A DNA stretch of 64,000 bases, taken from Flammulina velutipes. Lineage: Eukaryota > Basidiomycota > Agaricomycetes > Agaricales > Physalacriaceae. A program made the translations under genes and the position numbers. Each line of letters opens with the position of its first letter. The stretch's first letter is position 1. Below, piece after piece: positions 20,715 through 32,887 of this stretch. The notes under the pieces are model-generated. The model made no database searches. It was not told where the DNA came from and saw only the letters and a list, made by a program, of their open reading frames with translations. Location: NCBI GenBank assembly GCA_011800155.1, contig CM022375.1, positions 372,001-436,000 on the forward strand. The letters run 5' to 3'.

Positions 20715-23700
20715 TGTGATTTGATGGGCTAATCAGAAGAAGAGAAGTTCGCGAAGATCAAGCGCCAGGGCTGGCAAAAAACCTCCGGCATTTCGGCAGC
20801 GGAGTTGATCTCGGTGGGTCGGCAACTTATTGCTTTATGTAAAGCAGCACCCACGTGCTCCCAAAGGGACGCCTTCGCCTCCATACCCGCTGTAGTAGCG
20901 GTCGCTTGCTTGACATAGGATAGTCGCCAACTGGTAAACTTCTCACATTGCCAACATAGGTTGTCGTGGATTTAGCAAGCTATTGAGGTGTGAGGAAGTC
21001 TATAGCCAATTCAGAGAATAATGCTTACAGCGATAGCGAATCCGACCGGTTTCTGTACCGCGTCACCAAGCGAGCGCATTTGAGGGACGAGAGCCGTTTC
21101 GGCAGCTGCAGAGTCACTAAACAGCTCCTCAATCCTCTTCGACAATTTCCTGTAAATGAACGTATCGGGAAATAAATTATCCGCAGGAACCGGGACAAAA
21201 GGCTCGATACATTTTGAGCGCTCTTTCCTTGCTCAAGCAGTTTCTGAAAGGGATCCATCAGCGCTATCTCAATGTTCTTGCCAGTCATCTCCATGACAAC
21301 ATCTGGTACTCCATCAGCTCGTTACGTTTCAACAGCAAAGAGGCATACCATCTTCTTTGAGAACCTGCTGCACCGACGTCTTTGACAATCCAACAGCAGC
21401 GAACATGTCTAAATCATAACCAAACCAAACGACAGGATCAATCCTTGCTCCCGCTCTGCCAGCTCAGCGTCATAGCCACTGGAATGTGTGCTGTCCAGAT
21501 GGTCGAACTGGGCTTGGATCCAACATGGCATTCAGTGCACAGCACCACACGTTCAGAACGGAAACTCCCTTGTCAATATCTCTTCTGAGGAGATCGATCT
21601 GGATGTCAAGGCGTCTCTCGACAGGGGCGATTTCGGAGAAGATCCTGCCACGGTCCAAGAACGTCTGTACGTCGGGATTCTTGAGGATGGCAGCGAAACA
21701 TTTGCACAATTTCGACAATCCCACCAAGCGACCCCGTAGCTAAGATGATATCGATATGATGGAGCAAAAAAGTATTTAAATCGCTCACATCGCAAACTCC
21801 AACAAGTACTTCTGAACTGTGACTGTTGACGGTATCAGGCCATATATTTGGGTGACCACAGTATTAATGATATTAGTCTTGTACGCAAGGCGGCAGAAGA
21901 ACAGATAGCAGCTTGTGGCATCGCCGTCGTTCTCCGCATATGGTGAGGCTAGGACCTCAGTGAGCATTTCGACGAATCGCTGATTGTGGGGCGACTTACT
22001 TGTGCTATGCGAAGCAACTCTCTCTTCTCCCGTCCCTCCAGCTTGGCGAGCTCCAGCTCGATACTCCTCGCTCGATTCTTGGTAGCGGATGATCAAAGCT
22101 TGAGGTTTAGCAGCATTGTTGCAGCGGTCTGAGAGTCGGAGGAGGCGCTCTCCGTCTACGAAGAGCATCGAGTTCACTAAGAGTAGAAGATGAATAACAG
22201 ATCAATAGAGTTGGGAAGACCCTACCCTTGGAGCTGAACAACGAGATCCTGGTACTGCGTGCTGGTGCCCTTCGAGTTGACGCGCGCTTTTTCTAGTGCC
22301 TCAGCCTTGCGAACATGAATTTTCAAGTCTTTCACGTCTACAGTGAATTGAGCGAGGTTTGGTATCAGAATTGTAAAACTGACCGAGATCTTCATGGGGC
22401 GCTTTCTCAGTCTCGACGTGATTCTCTTCAAGCTCATCACTGAGTTCTTTCAAAGCCTGTAGATCCTCGATGGTAATGCGTATGTCCTCAATTTTCTAGA
22501 AGCAAGAAACATTGTTAGACCAAGTAGCGAATACCATGAGTATGACGCCTACCTCGCCCAACATAGGATTGCGCTCAGTCGGTTGTACGACCATGTCTTC
22601 GGCGCCGAGAGCATCATTGAGTTGCAATTTGAGGTCTTCGATTTGGATTTCTGGATTGGCCAACTTGGTTACAGCATTGTCGTGTTGAGCTGGACGTCTG
22701 CGGCATCAAAAAAATCATACGTCGAATCTCGTCGATTCCAGTCATATCTCTTTCCATGTCAGAGACCTTGCGATGTTGCTCCATCCCCTTCTCTTGTTCT
22801 ATCGCGAAGTCTAAGGAGCTAGTTAACTGATGCAGATCGCATTATACAAAGTCGTCACCTTGAGAGAGCCGTTCGTTCTGTTTCTCTAGTTGGATGTAGG
22901 CAAATGAACCCTTCATGACGTTGGAGGAACCACCCTCATCTTGTGTGAGTTCTGTATGTGTTTCAATATGACTGGATTGTGAGGACAAAAAGATACAAAT
23001 CTTTGCTCTCGTTGTAAATCTCGAGTTCAACCTCAGCAACGGCCAACCGTCCCTTGACGTCCTCCAACTCAATCTCTGCCAGCTCCACGCGTTCTTCTGC
23101 CATCTCCTTATCCAACAATGCCATCACCAACGGCTTTTGATATTCCAAAAATCGACGTTCAGAGGCTTGAGCCACCTGTTGGGCATCAGCAAGCTCGCGC
23201 TTTGTCGTGCTGATTTCAGTCTGTAGTGGGCTGAGTTTGGCTTGTAGTTTGGGACGGAGTGCGACAAATTGCTCTGCACCGACGATGCGCGTTCGAGCTC
23301 GCGTACGTGGCGAGCACTGTCTACGTGTTTGACTTGGAGTTCCTGATCATTAACCGCGTCAACGACAACAATGGCGAAACGGATCTAATTTGCAATGGCG
23401 GTGACGGATAGGCTAGTATGAAGGGAGACGTGATAGAGGAGATGATACACGGGGAGGACGAACACCGTTAGGCGAGGATGTCGGTTTCCGCGTGGGGGGA
23501 TACTGCGTTGTGCGGGGGATTCGTTTTGGTGGCTGGGGATGAGCTGGAATCAGATGAAGGGCTCGGGCGAAGCGGGAACGACTTTCGCGGCTGGAGACCA
23601 TCGGATAGAGGTTTCTGCCTTGACCCAGACGAGGGTTAGGTGTAGCTAATCGTCTAACGGGACTGTTTGAACGAGAGGATGGTGATGTTGTTCTGGAGGA

Positions 23701-24056
23701 GTTTGAGCGCAACCTATCAGTGCTAGAAGTTCGCTAACGGCCAATAGATGGTCTTTGAGTCGGCGCTGGATGAGGCTGTATGAATATGAATAGATGTCCT
23801 TATGGATGGCTACAAGACAGACCTTTGGTGGTTCTGGCAGGGCCTCTAGGCCTAGTTGTGCTCTGATATTGGAGGAGCAGACAAAGAGGCCATAGTTGGG
23901 CCGAAGGGAAATAAAAGTGTCATTCGAATGTGCCGTCATTATTCTTGCCGTTGGGTATCTAGAGCTCGACACTAAAGAATTTGCCTGGTTTTGTTCCGAG
24001 ATGTCCCCGACTGGAACCTCGACAATGGTCCCGGAGGGAATGTTAAGCATGCTCAT
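20715..24056 (-). pseudogene. Dynactin p150Glued (NIP100/ro-3 type) relic
   Basis: Dynactin p150 links dynein to microtubules and cargo. The minus strand starts at 24056 (MSMLNIPSGTIVEVPVG) and carries a CAP-Gly domain whose signature survives as PNGKNNDGTF and RPNYGLFV, in different frames. A Ser/Arg/Pro-rich basic linker follows (23.4-23.7 kb), then coiled coil (DKEMAEERVELAEIEL at 23.1 kb, YIQLEKQNERL at 22.9 kb). The C-terminal half shows DGDATSCYLFFCRLAYK (21.9 kb), SEIAPVERRLDIQIDLLRRD (21.6 kb), KRIEELFSDSAAAETALV (21.1 kb) and MEAKASLWEHVGAALHKAI (20.85 kb). Order and spacing match the family, but frameshifts and stops break several exons, including CAP-Gly. It is most likely a pseudogene, or a second copy beside a functional gene elsewhere. 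Confidence 0.85.
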
Positions 24057-24599
24057 GGACGAGGACGTTGCCGACGGTGGTGGTTGCACATAGAGGAATG
24101 GTGTCACGCCCGATGTGACCAACAGAGCATAACGTTCTATAATGTTCTCGTCAGGCTGCCTCTGTCTCCGTGTCGCCCAGTCCCCCGTCTGTCACTGCTT
24201 CCACTACCACCTCAGTTCTCCCACTTCGAACAACCTCTCAAGCGAGCCGATAATTTGTGCATCTCTTTATAACAAGGTAAGCACTCTTTGAGGAAGACGT
24301 TTGAATTTGACTGACTTTTTTGTCAGATATTGTCCTTTATGAACTCGTTCGATTCACAACTCCTTTCGTAGCTCGGCATACGACATGTCAACGGATGGAC
24401 CAACGCTGGAGATACCTTTGTGTCAACTCAACTTATAAGTTATATGTCCTACCAGAGTAAGTTGTGTGTCCCTCTTTTCCGTCAACCCAAACAAACGAAC
24501 CCTTTCATATATGTTCGGCAATCACTGTTGAACGTTGACGACAGTACATTGGCTTGAGACATCGGTGAGTTTTATCTATTGAGAATTCGCGTCAAGGTC

Positions 24600-25310
24600 G
24601 CTCACATATAGTATGTGCTCCCTTTAGACTTCAACATGCTATCATCGACTCGCATGAATATCCTTTTGCCCTCAAAGGGCGGTTCTGCTAAGGTATGCTC
24701 GTTTACGTCTTGGATCCCACCATCCGCTGATACGCTCAACGTCAGAGCATATCAAAAGCTATGGGATGGAGTAGGCGGACGTTCGCTCGGGTCGAACGAC
24801 CTTCTTACTACCGCCAAAGCTGCCCGCGTGGCTTGTAATGGCACGACGGCTGGACGCAGTAGAATCTCATTCTCGCAAATTCTTGAATGGGATGTACAAC
24901 GCGATGAAATATCCGCGTCTCTTGCGGCACCCCGTGGTTCGAAGAAGACGGAGACAACGCGACTCTTGTTCCTCGTCAGGATCGTGATAAATAACGGAGG
25001 ATCTCACGGCGACACTAGCCCAACGGCCAAATTCGCATACACAGGGGAACAAAGCCGGAAACTAATTGGTACAGATGCGAACACTTTACGAGTCCGATAG
25101 TAAGCCTTTTTGATGTATATTGTGACGTTGCTTGTTGACTGTTGACTGTAGGGAAACATTTTCATGGAGAAGCCGACATTGCTGATGTCCAGCGCTCGGG
25201 ATCGGCCTTTCGTCGCTCGATCCCATAGGACGTGTGCGCTTGTGGCTGGAACCAAGACGATTTTGCGACTTCAGGTTCAAGGATTAGGTGGATGTGAAAC
25301 GTGCGACAGA
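24600..25310 (+). pseudogene. Unrecognised gene family X, copy 1
   Basis: An open plus-strand segment (24615-25100) is followed by an intron-like GTAAGCC...GACTGTAG and a second block at 25160-25300. The second block shares DNA with 39280-39400 (for example CAGCG(C/T)TCGGGATCGG and GACGTGTGC), and the end of the first block aligns with 39050-39150 (TCTCTTGCG, GATCGTG, ATAACGGA). The family is unknown to me; no domain is evident. Stops interrupt the second block. Confidence 0.45.
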
Positions 25311-27150
25311 CTAGCTCTCAAACGAACGAAATCCGACTCGTCACGCAACCACGGTGGGCCTCCTGGATATGGTCGAACGTGCATGTTACTAAGACCTTTT
25401 CTTTAGATATGTCGCGCAATGTTGAAGACGATAACCTCGGCGTTTATTCTCAATGACATCGGTGCTTGTTGGAGATGAGCTCGATTGTGGATCTCAGCGG
25501 GACGACAGAGTCCTCGCCCGTTACGCCGCGGAGGCAGGCTGCGAAGATTTACTTCAGCAATCCGAGTGGGACGTCTTGGTCTATAATTATTCAACACCCT
25601 GGAAGGTATTGTAGTTCCTCTCATGCCTAGTAAGTGCATTGTACATTGCCGCGTCTTGTTCCAAATCTAACGCCAGCATAGCCACTCTACAGAAGTTCAT
25701 CGTTATGATTGGCTTGCAATAAAAAGGTGGACGCCAATGCACTGGATAATACTCGAGCTTTCTATCGATCGGGCCATGATGTTACGGGGACGTTCTCGAA
25801 CGAGATGAAGATTCCGCTACCTCGCAGCGTTCCTGGTTGATGTGGAGATTGGGGAGGCCATGATATTGCTTTTCGACACCTTCGACACCTTCGATATGAA
25901 TTCGCAGCGGCTCGATATTCGCACAAAGAACACAACGGTTAGGACACGCGCGTACCGCCGTCCGTCCATTGAAATCGAAATTATGTCAGACCAGTTATCC
26001 GACACTTCCACATTCTTACCTTCTTCCTGTCGGTTTTCTTATGCGCCTCTCCAAATCAACAATGAAGGCCTCTGTGATCTCTCTCCCAGACATTTCCCGA
26101 TTCCTCTCCAATCCATACCACTCAATTACGGCCAGGGCTTCGCTAGTTTGACGTCTCCTCCCACGGACTGGTAGGGAAACATCCCGCACAGTCGTTCCTT
26201 GCATCCAACTCCTCACATCTTTACGAGATGTCGGTGTCTCCCTCCATGCTGCGCTTTGCCATGCATCTCCCCAGCCATATCTCCAGTGTCGGTGACTACT
26301 TTCGCTAATGCGCTGTTTAGGGCATGCGCACTGGGGACGTCCACAAAGACAAGCGATTCTCTTTCACGGAGAGCTAGTTGCGGCTTGTCGCCTCAGACGA
26401 AGAATTTAGAAACATCATTCGTCAAGTCACCTTTAGGAGCTCTTCACATGACAAACAAGTGCTTTGGCTATCTTAACGTGGTAGACTATGTGCGAATGGA
26501 TGGAATGGGAGACTCTGGAGGACATACCCGTTGGGTGCGATGCCATCGCGCGCTTCTTGCTGATTGGAGAGAGGATCGACACGAAGGAGGAATACCGCTT
26601 GCAAGAGAATTTCACCGCTCGAAAAGGTGTTTTGGGCACTGTAGAAGTATGTCCGAAAGGAGGATGGTGCTGATGGTACTGATAGTGTCGACGTTCGGAA
26701 CTACGAGCTCCCCTCTTTCCTCATCGTCTGCGCTGCCCCAGACGACCCAAGCGTATTGGATGCCTCTATTACCTTGGATTAACTAGGCCTTTCTACCCCC
26801 TCTTTTCGTGTTGGAATCATTATGGCTCTCACGTCGAATAGCTATGAGCATTTGATTAGTCCTGCTCCTTTTTTCAGACGGTATTAGATTACCCTTTGTT
26901 ACTTTGAGCGTACGCCATTACTGGTAGTATGTCGGTCTCGACCAATATGCTTTGTACATTCAACATTGCGCCACGGGGGCTTATAATTTACGTTACATCA
27001 ATGTGTTATACTCTATCATGCGCCTCGCATTATTCGAAGAACGACGGGGTTCTGGGAAGCAACACCTTCAGCCCGTCCCCTTAACCGATTGACACCTTGT
27101 TGTCAACCAGGATGTCCGTATTTCATTGTAGACGAAGATTTCCACCTACG
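25311..27150. other. Interval with short open frames only
   Basis: Several plus-strand stretches look mildly coding, for example VTPRRQAAKIYFSNPSGTSW at about 25530 and SPSMLRFAMHLPSHISS at about 26240. They do not join into a model and match no family I know. They may be the decayed downstream part of family X copy 1. Confidence 0.35.
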
Positions 27151-27151
27151 G

Positions 27152-27580
27152 TCAAGTATTAAAAAGCAGTAACCAAGAGACATGGCCAAACAACTCACAG
27201 CGGGGGTTAGTGCCGTTAGTATGAATAATTCTCGTCTTCGCCTTCGTGATAAAACACTGAGTTGTGTCATAGACCTTCTGTAATCGCTCGCACAATCGAT
27301 CTTGAACGAGTGCAGAAGTGTTCCATCCCCGTCGTCGTTTTCTCAGAAACAGGTGGCGCAGAAGGAAACGAAAGGTTGTATACAACTCCGCCAAGCTGTA
27401 CGACTTTCTGGGTACGGTCCCATTGTCTTCTCCTTTGTCACTGCTAAATGGCATTCATTGTTAAGCCTGACGGATTCAAGTTGCTTGTGTGGTGGAGGAA
27501 GTCTGTCGGGCGATGGAACATCTCGTTCAGCACGAAAGACGCTCGATCGTCCGCAGTATCGCTCTATAGCCATTGCTCCG
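27152..27580 (-). pseudogene. Unrecognised gene family X, copy 2, inverted
   Basis: The minus strand reads PFSSDKGEDNGTVPRKSYSL, then VYDTTQCFITKAKTRI and NPRCELF. These align with PFGSHRGEYNGTLLGKSYSV, QHFITKAGSNARM and NPRCEL of copy 3 at 38960-39230 on the plus strand. The two copies therefore stand in inverted orientation about 11 kb apart. Function unknown. Confidence 0.5.
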
Positions 27581-29321
27581 GTCTAATTACGAGCGCATTG
27601 GTGCATGGTATGATCCACGACAGCAACGAACTTATGTACCTTGGAAAAAGTAAGGAAACATGTGTTCTTATAGTGAGGGGTACATATCGAAACGCACCGC
27701 TTGGCCAAGTCGCTAATAACGCCTAGCCACCCTTATAGGATGTTGTTGGCCAACGGCTGCATTAGCAAAGCATACCATATGTTCCGTAGCGCGCTGGAGA
27801 GTTGGGTTAGTGAACACAAAGACGCTAGATGCCGATGCCGATGCCACGTACCTCAGGCAAATACAACTCGTGAATAGAGGGGCTTTTCGAATGCTATATC
27901 AGGCCCGTTAGCGATGGGTACGGAATGACGAGAGAGACGTACCTGCCTTGTAAAGAGCTCATTTGTCTGGTTTCTCCCAGGCTGGGCAGAATAGGATATG
28001 AGCTCGTTGCGAGAGCTTGCTTGATGGTTTAGTTTATATCATAGGTGGCATCATTATCACGCATACCAATTAACATTCTTGGAACGAGTAGGGAGGAGTT
28101 GAACCGAAAGATGGAGGGCAAGCGTACCGTTTGAACCAGCCACTGGTAGCAATTAGCCTCGACGCTGAGGGAGCGGTAGGAAACCATATGACTGCCCGCT
28201 GAACTAGATAATCTGGGTTAGATATGGCGGAGATAGAAAATATGTACACGCACCTTTGCACAATAGCAATGGAATCGTTATCGTATGCCTGCGTTCACAT
28301 CTGTGTGCTCTGGTGGGATAGGCGAGAGTGAGGGGTCTGAGAGTTGTGGTCATCGTTAGTAAATGTGAGACAAAACGAGAATATGGCTGCATATCAAAGT
28401 TGTCTTGCAGTCGAATGGGATATCTCCTTCCTTCGTCCAAAAGAGGCCCCATGTCGGGAAAGCACAAAAGATATGTGAGTAGATAAGCCGCGAATCGAAC
28501 AAATGAGTGACACAACAGCATGTCTACCTATATTTGGGTATGCCGTGCATGCGGTAAGCAGTTTGGAAATCAACGTTCATGGGCGACTAGTGGGCAGATG
28601 AATTCTCATTGGATATCAAATTGCCGCGATTGACGTGTGGCTTCCGTGAAGTAACGGGCGTAAATCTCCAGCGGATGTGGCCTCTTGATTTTTGGCATAT
28701 TAGTTGCATTGACCCACGTCGAACTCAGAGGTCGACGGTTTGAACCATCAAGTCAACCTGGGCACTTTGCAAGGCCCACTACCGATTCCAAAGAACGCAT
28801 TCCTATTCTGCTCTACGAACATCCAGGCGATGACCCTACGGAGGAACGTGAGTAGACATGCGGTTGCGCAGAACGGTACACGCACTTGTTGGTCTTGGGG
28901 GCCCACAGCAATGCAGGCTACATAAGGAGGTCATTCAACCTATGTTTGCCTGCCTTGAGCACACCCTCCTCCTTCTACGGCTGCCGTTGATTTGCTGCAC
29001 TCCAACGTCCGTTGCCCGGGGTGCCTCCGATATATCTTCAAAAGCTGTTGCAGCAGAGAATGGATTCGGGGAAGGTGTTGCGTTAAAATGCATGACCATG
29101 CATAGCGCCCCCCAGTGACGGTCTTTTACATCGTCATGGGGAACTGAGCTGAGCTGCCACTTGAAAGGATTGAAGGCCATCTAAGGTTACAAGGTTCAGC
29201 CTTCAAAGCTTCATGCCTCACGAAAGTGGCAACGAGACCAGGACTTACCTCGACTCCAACTACTTCCTGATGACGGTCGGCCTCAAGTTGGACTGGAGAA
29301 ACGAGGCCCATTGTTCCCACG
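27581..29321. other. Interval without a supported gene
   Basis: Fragments such as the minus-strand MGPLLDEGRRYPIRLQ (28.4 kb) may be upstream parts of family X copy 2. No domain, tRNA or repeat is clear between 28.6 and 29.3 kb. Confidence 0.35.
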
Positions 29322-29738
29322 TTACAGACGTTCCCAAAAGGCATGTCAGATCATCAAAACTTTCAAAAAGAATTCAACAACTTAAAAAAATCGTAGCTCA
29401 CTCAATACTGCTTGGAATCTATCTGGCTTTGCGCCATATTTTTTAGTTACTTATAATCTAGTAACAGAAATAATGTAGCCACTGTAGATGCGCAGGAAGG
29501 CGACATTGAAACATGTCGTCGTTTGGCCATACTGATTCAACATCAAAGACCGTCTTGCTCACGCGTTCCAAACACTCATTTCTGTATCGTATATGATGCT
29601 TTCATTTATGAGAAAAAATATGGCACTAAGCTACATAGGTTCTGAGCAGTATTGAGCGAGCTACGATTTTTTTGAGTTGTTGAATTCTTTTTGAAAGTTT
29701 TGATGATCCGACATGCCTTTTGGGAACGTCTGTATGCT
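29322..29738. repeat. Small foldback element (127-bp inverted arms)
   Basis: The left arm at about 29322-29448 and the right arm at about 29610-29738 are reverse complements with about 10 percent divergence, sharing TTCCCAAAAGGCATGTC, CATCAAAACTTTCAAAAAG and AAAAAAATCGTAGCTC. A spacer of about 160 bp separates them. There is no coding sequence. The element ends about 30 bp before the hAT-like MITE at 29771. Confidence 0.7.
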
Positions 29739-29770
29739 TGGTCTTCGTAAATTAAAACCGGTATACAACC

Positions 29771-30357
29771 CAAGGGGCATTCGCTCTGGCAAACCCTGAA
29801 TCTGACCGGTGGTGGGGGGTTAGCCTTTCGTAAGCAACCCATTTGGGGAAGCTCACGCGTTCGGCACTGCGCCTCCTCGCAACTTTGCTCTGTATATCCC
29901 CCACTGATTGCGTCGATGAAAGAGCAAGGAAGCCTTGTGTTACCTTTCCTGAAGTTCTTTCAATTCATGTGTGCTATGCTACTCTAAAAAGTCAATTTAT
30001 TCTTGGGATGAGCCGGCATTCACGAGGGTGACACTGGGTGAGTGTGGCGCGCGAAGGTCTTCACAAACCTCGACTCCGAGCACAGTATGAACCGTAAGCT
30101 TGTCGACGCGACCTCAGACTATGCCAGAATTTGGTAGTGGAAAAAAGAGACCGAATTTAAACACACAAGAACTGTTGCATGAATCTGTTTGCAGTATTTT
30201 ACAGTGTATTACACGACTCAAGTTTCAGCGCGCTCGGGATTCGGGAGTCGGGATGCGCACACTCGGCATCGCCGGCATTGCTGTGGGGGTGTGTTTGTTG
30301 AAGGGTCCTGGCGGACACCCAGTGGACTTAACGGACTTACCGGCCGCCAGCCCCTTG
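29771..30357 (+). mobile_element. hAT-like non-autonomous element, copy 1
   Basis: 587 bp beginning CAAGGGGC and ending GCCCCTTG. It is identical to copy 2 at 40912-41498 except for one T/C difference seen near 29785. The 8-bp terminal inverted repeat and the relation to copy 2 define it. It has no transposase. Its flanks (ATACAACC and ACCGGACT) do not form a target duplication, unlike copy 2, so one flank was rearranged or the copy arrived by another route. Confidence 0.75.
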
Positions 30358-31248
30358 ACCGGACTTCCGCCATTCAACTTTCAATATTTAACTACCAGTC
30401 GTCAATCCACTGCCTCATCCTCAAAGACTCCCCCGCTCGTACCTCCGCGCGGCCTTCTTTCTTTTGCTCTTTTTGTCTCATGTTGTTTTCGCACTCGTCG
30501 GCGGTACCAGGGAGCTTCGGTGGGGTTTGGTGTATTTGCTGTGAAGACGGCGCTAGGCTGGTACGTCGCCGTCCTTGTGGTTGTCGAATCATTCTCATTT
30601 ATTGGGTGCAGGTATATGTCGTCGAGAATACCGCAGCACGGCAGGTGAACGCCGGTGCCAGGGGGTCGCAGTGAGCAATGCTTTCATGCTCATCACGCTC
30701 CAACTAACACCGAAGAATATCGCCTCGTTGCATTCCATTACTCACGCAGCACAGGGATACGCGCAAGTGGCAGGCAAACCGGCTGGCGTCATAGTCCACC
30801 TTGATGTCAGAACCCAGGCCTAACCTCCGGCGCTTAGCCAATGGGGCAATCTTCGCACTCTCTCCAGGTGCACAACCCCTTTAGAGACACCCTTCACGAC
30901 CTCACGGATTCCTAGGTCTCAAGACATCACCCACGTTTTTTCAAGCACCGGGGTCAACTTCTCCCGCAACGCGACCAACACGACGGGCCTTCGGACGACG
31001 TGTCGGTATTCTGGCTTAGCCGGTGTGCGTCTGATCATGCATGTAGACGCCTGTGAAGGTGCGTTCGTTGGTGGCATCCCTCTGCTGAATGATCTAACCC
31101 TTCCTCAGAGTGCTGTGATTTCTCGGTTGATGATGATGGCGACGATGAAAAAGGTACAATCATTGAGGGCTAGAATTCTACCTGCCGCAGCGTACACTAA
31201 CTCCTAGTCTATATGGCGGTATTTGTACACCAATAAACAATCATCCTC
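30358..31248. other. Interval without a supported gene
   Basis: Short open frames only. The plus-strand frames starting in the MITE run on into this stretch but break within about 300 bp. No recognisable family. Confidence 0.4.
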
Positions 31249-32329
31249 ATGCTCACCGCGCTGCCTTATGATACATCACCTTCAGACTTCCTCGGCATTG
31301 TATCCTCTCTCCTTCCACCATCCAGCTTCATCCCCCTCTTGCTCTCCCAGCCAGCTGTTAATGTCGCAAGGTGAGTGATTAACCCCCCATTTATGTGCCG
31401 TAACGCACTTCCTGCTCAGCAGCCGTCGCGCCTGTTGATGGGCTCCGACCTTGCGACGCCTTCCAGACGCTACGGCTGCTTAGCATTAATTGCTCAGCGC
31501 CTATGTGCTCCGACTAAAGCTGATGTTTTTCGCAGAGAGAAAACGGCGTGCTGCCCATCTCGTTGATGATGAACGGCCATATAAAAGAACGCGTTCTGGC
31601 GCGCTATATTCAATCGGGGATGTTGTCGATAGCCAACCCATACGCGGCCCCATAGCATTTGATGCCGCCGTCGCAATGGAGGAGACTGCTTGCGAACAGG
31701 AGGACTTGTGGATGGCGCTCGCAGACAACGAAGTGTCAGGCGACGAAGGCGATAGCACCTCTCTTTTTGCCCCGGACCATGATCTTGGGCTCCGTGATGG
31801 CATTCCTCTTCGCGTATCCCGTGCCGCTCGTCTGCCCAGGGCCGACCTGCTTGACGTACCAGGCAGAGGTGGACAGTTGCCCTCCTCGCCTTCACCTTCA
31901 CCGTCACCTTCACCTTCTCTGTCTCCATCTCCGTCTCCTTCCCCTTCACCCTCCCCTTCGCCCACTCCTTCATTGTTGCTCCCTTTCTCAGCCCCATCGT
32001 TGCCATCCGCGTCAACATCAGCAGCTTTTTCCGACGAACCGCGTGAATCATATATTCGTCGGAAGCGACAAAAGGACAGGGAGAAGCGAAAACAACAGCG
32101 CCAATCCTCCGCCGACTTGTCAGCTAGGTCTAACTACTTCAAGGCTATTGTCGCTCGGCGTATCGCAGAAGCCGAGTCCTTGGAAATCGAGGATTATATG
32201 CATGAGAATGCGCCGGTAACGAAGCCAGGCTTTATCGGAAGAAGGGTTTCCCTCTCACGTTTCTTGCCTACCTTGGCGCAGGCGCTTGAACTAGCAAATA
32301 TGAGACTTTTGAACTGGGATGGACGGTGA
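31249..32329 (+). CDS. Ser/Pro-repeat protein with a basic RRKRQKDREKRK segment, probably degraded at the 5' side
   Basis: The main frame (31490-32329, stop at 32329) reads AERKRRAAHLVDDERPYKRT, an acidic stretch, a run of about 16 Ser-Pro dipeptides (about residues 130-165 of the frame), then SYIRRKRQKDREKRKQQRQS and a C-terminus ending NMRLLNWDGR. An upstream exon beginning MLTALPYDTSPSDFLGIVSS at 31249, closed by a GTGAGTGAT...CTGCTCAG intron, probably belongs to it, but stops lie between that exon and the main frame. The layout (basic and SP-rich N-terminus ending in a WDGR motif) reminds me of transposon-linked proteins of Agaricomycetes whose catalytic C-terminus is missing here. That link is weak. 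Confidence 0.45.
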
Positions 32330-32887
32330 GCGACGCTTGTATGTACGTTTCCCCTTGCTGTTTTCAAGATTGTATACATCCTGGATAAGTTTATATGTTA
32401 ACACACGGTCCTCCCTCTACCGTAACCCTCGAAGTTTTGGATTCAGTCACCCTTTAAATCGACAGGATGGCCGATCTCGTCGCCATGTCTAGCGCTGGAC
32501 AGCTCCCGCTCTTTGTACCAAGCACAAGGTTGCTTGCGCTATCTTTTTGCTCCGATCTGCCGTGTCTTATGCTATGGCTCACCCCAACGCTTCACTACAC
32601 TGTAGGTGCGCCTAAACGAGGCTCTCTCGAGGACATGTGCCCTGCAGATCTGCGTGGCTTAAGCTTTGATTAGCTCGGTCGACAAGCAAAAGGTATAATT
32701 CTAATGATGCATCCACGTGCCACTTCCGAAAGGAAGCAAATGAAGTACGTAGAATTTCTGTACATCCTGAATGAGGTTACTTGAATCTAGTTGCTCTTAT
32801 ACATACTCACCCTCGTTTTTGATCTCTCCTAAATAGATAGTTTCGTCGACGGCTCTTGTTATCTCTCCCATCGTTCCTACATCAATC
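32330..32887. other. Intergenic interval before the Zn2Cys6 gene
   Basis: No supported gene. One short frame (32467-32673) has no recognisable features. The last 150 bp probably hold the promoter and 5' leader of the Zn2Cys6 gene. Confidence 0.4.

Noticed and set aside
20887..20901. CCGCT-GTAGT-AGCGG hairpin in the dynactin relic as a hairpin-family member
   Set aside because: A 5-bp stem outside the retroelement is expected by chance; a single case is not enough.
31490..32329. Calling the Ser/Pro-rich protein a TET/JBP-type oxygenase
   Set aside because: Only an N-terminal layout reminds me of transposon-linked mushroom proteins. No double-stranded beta-helix or metal-binding HxD motif is present.
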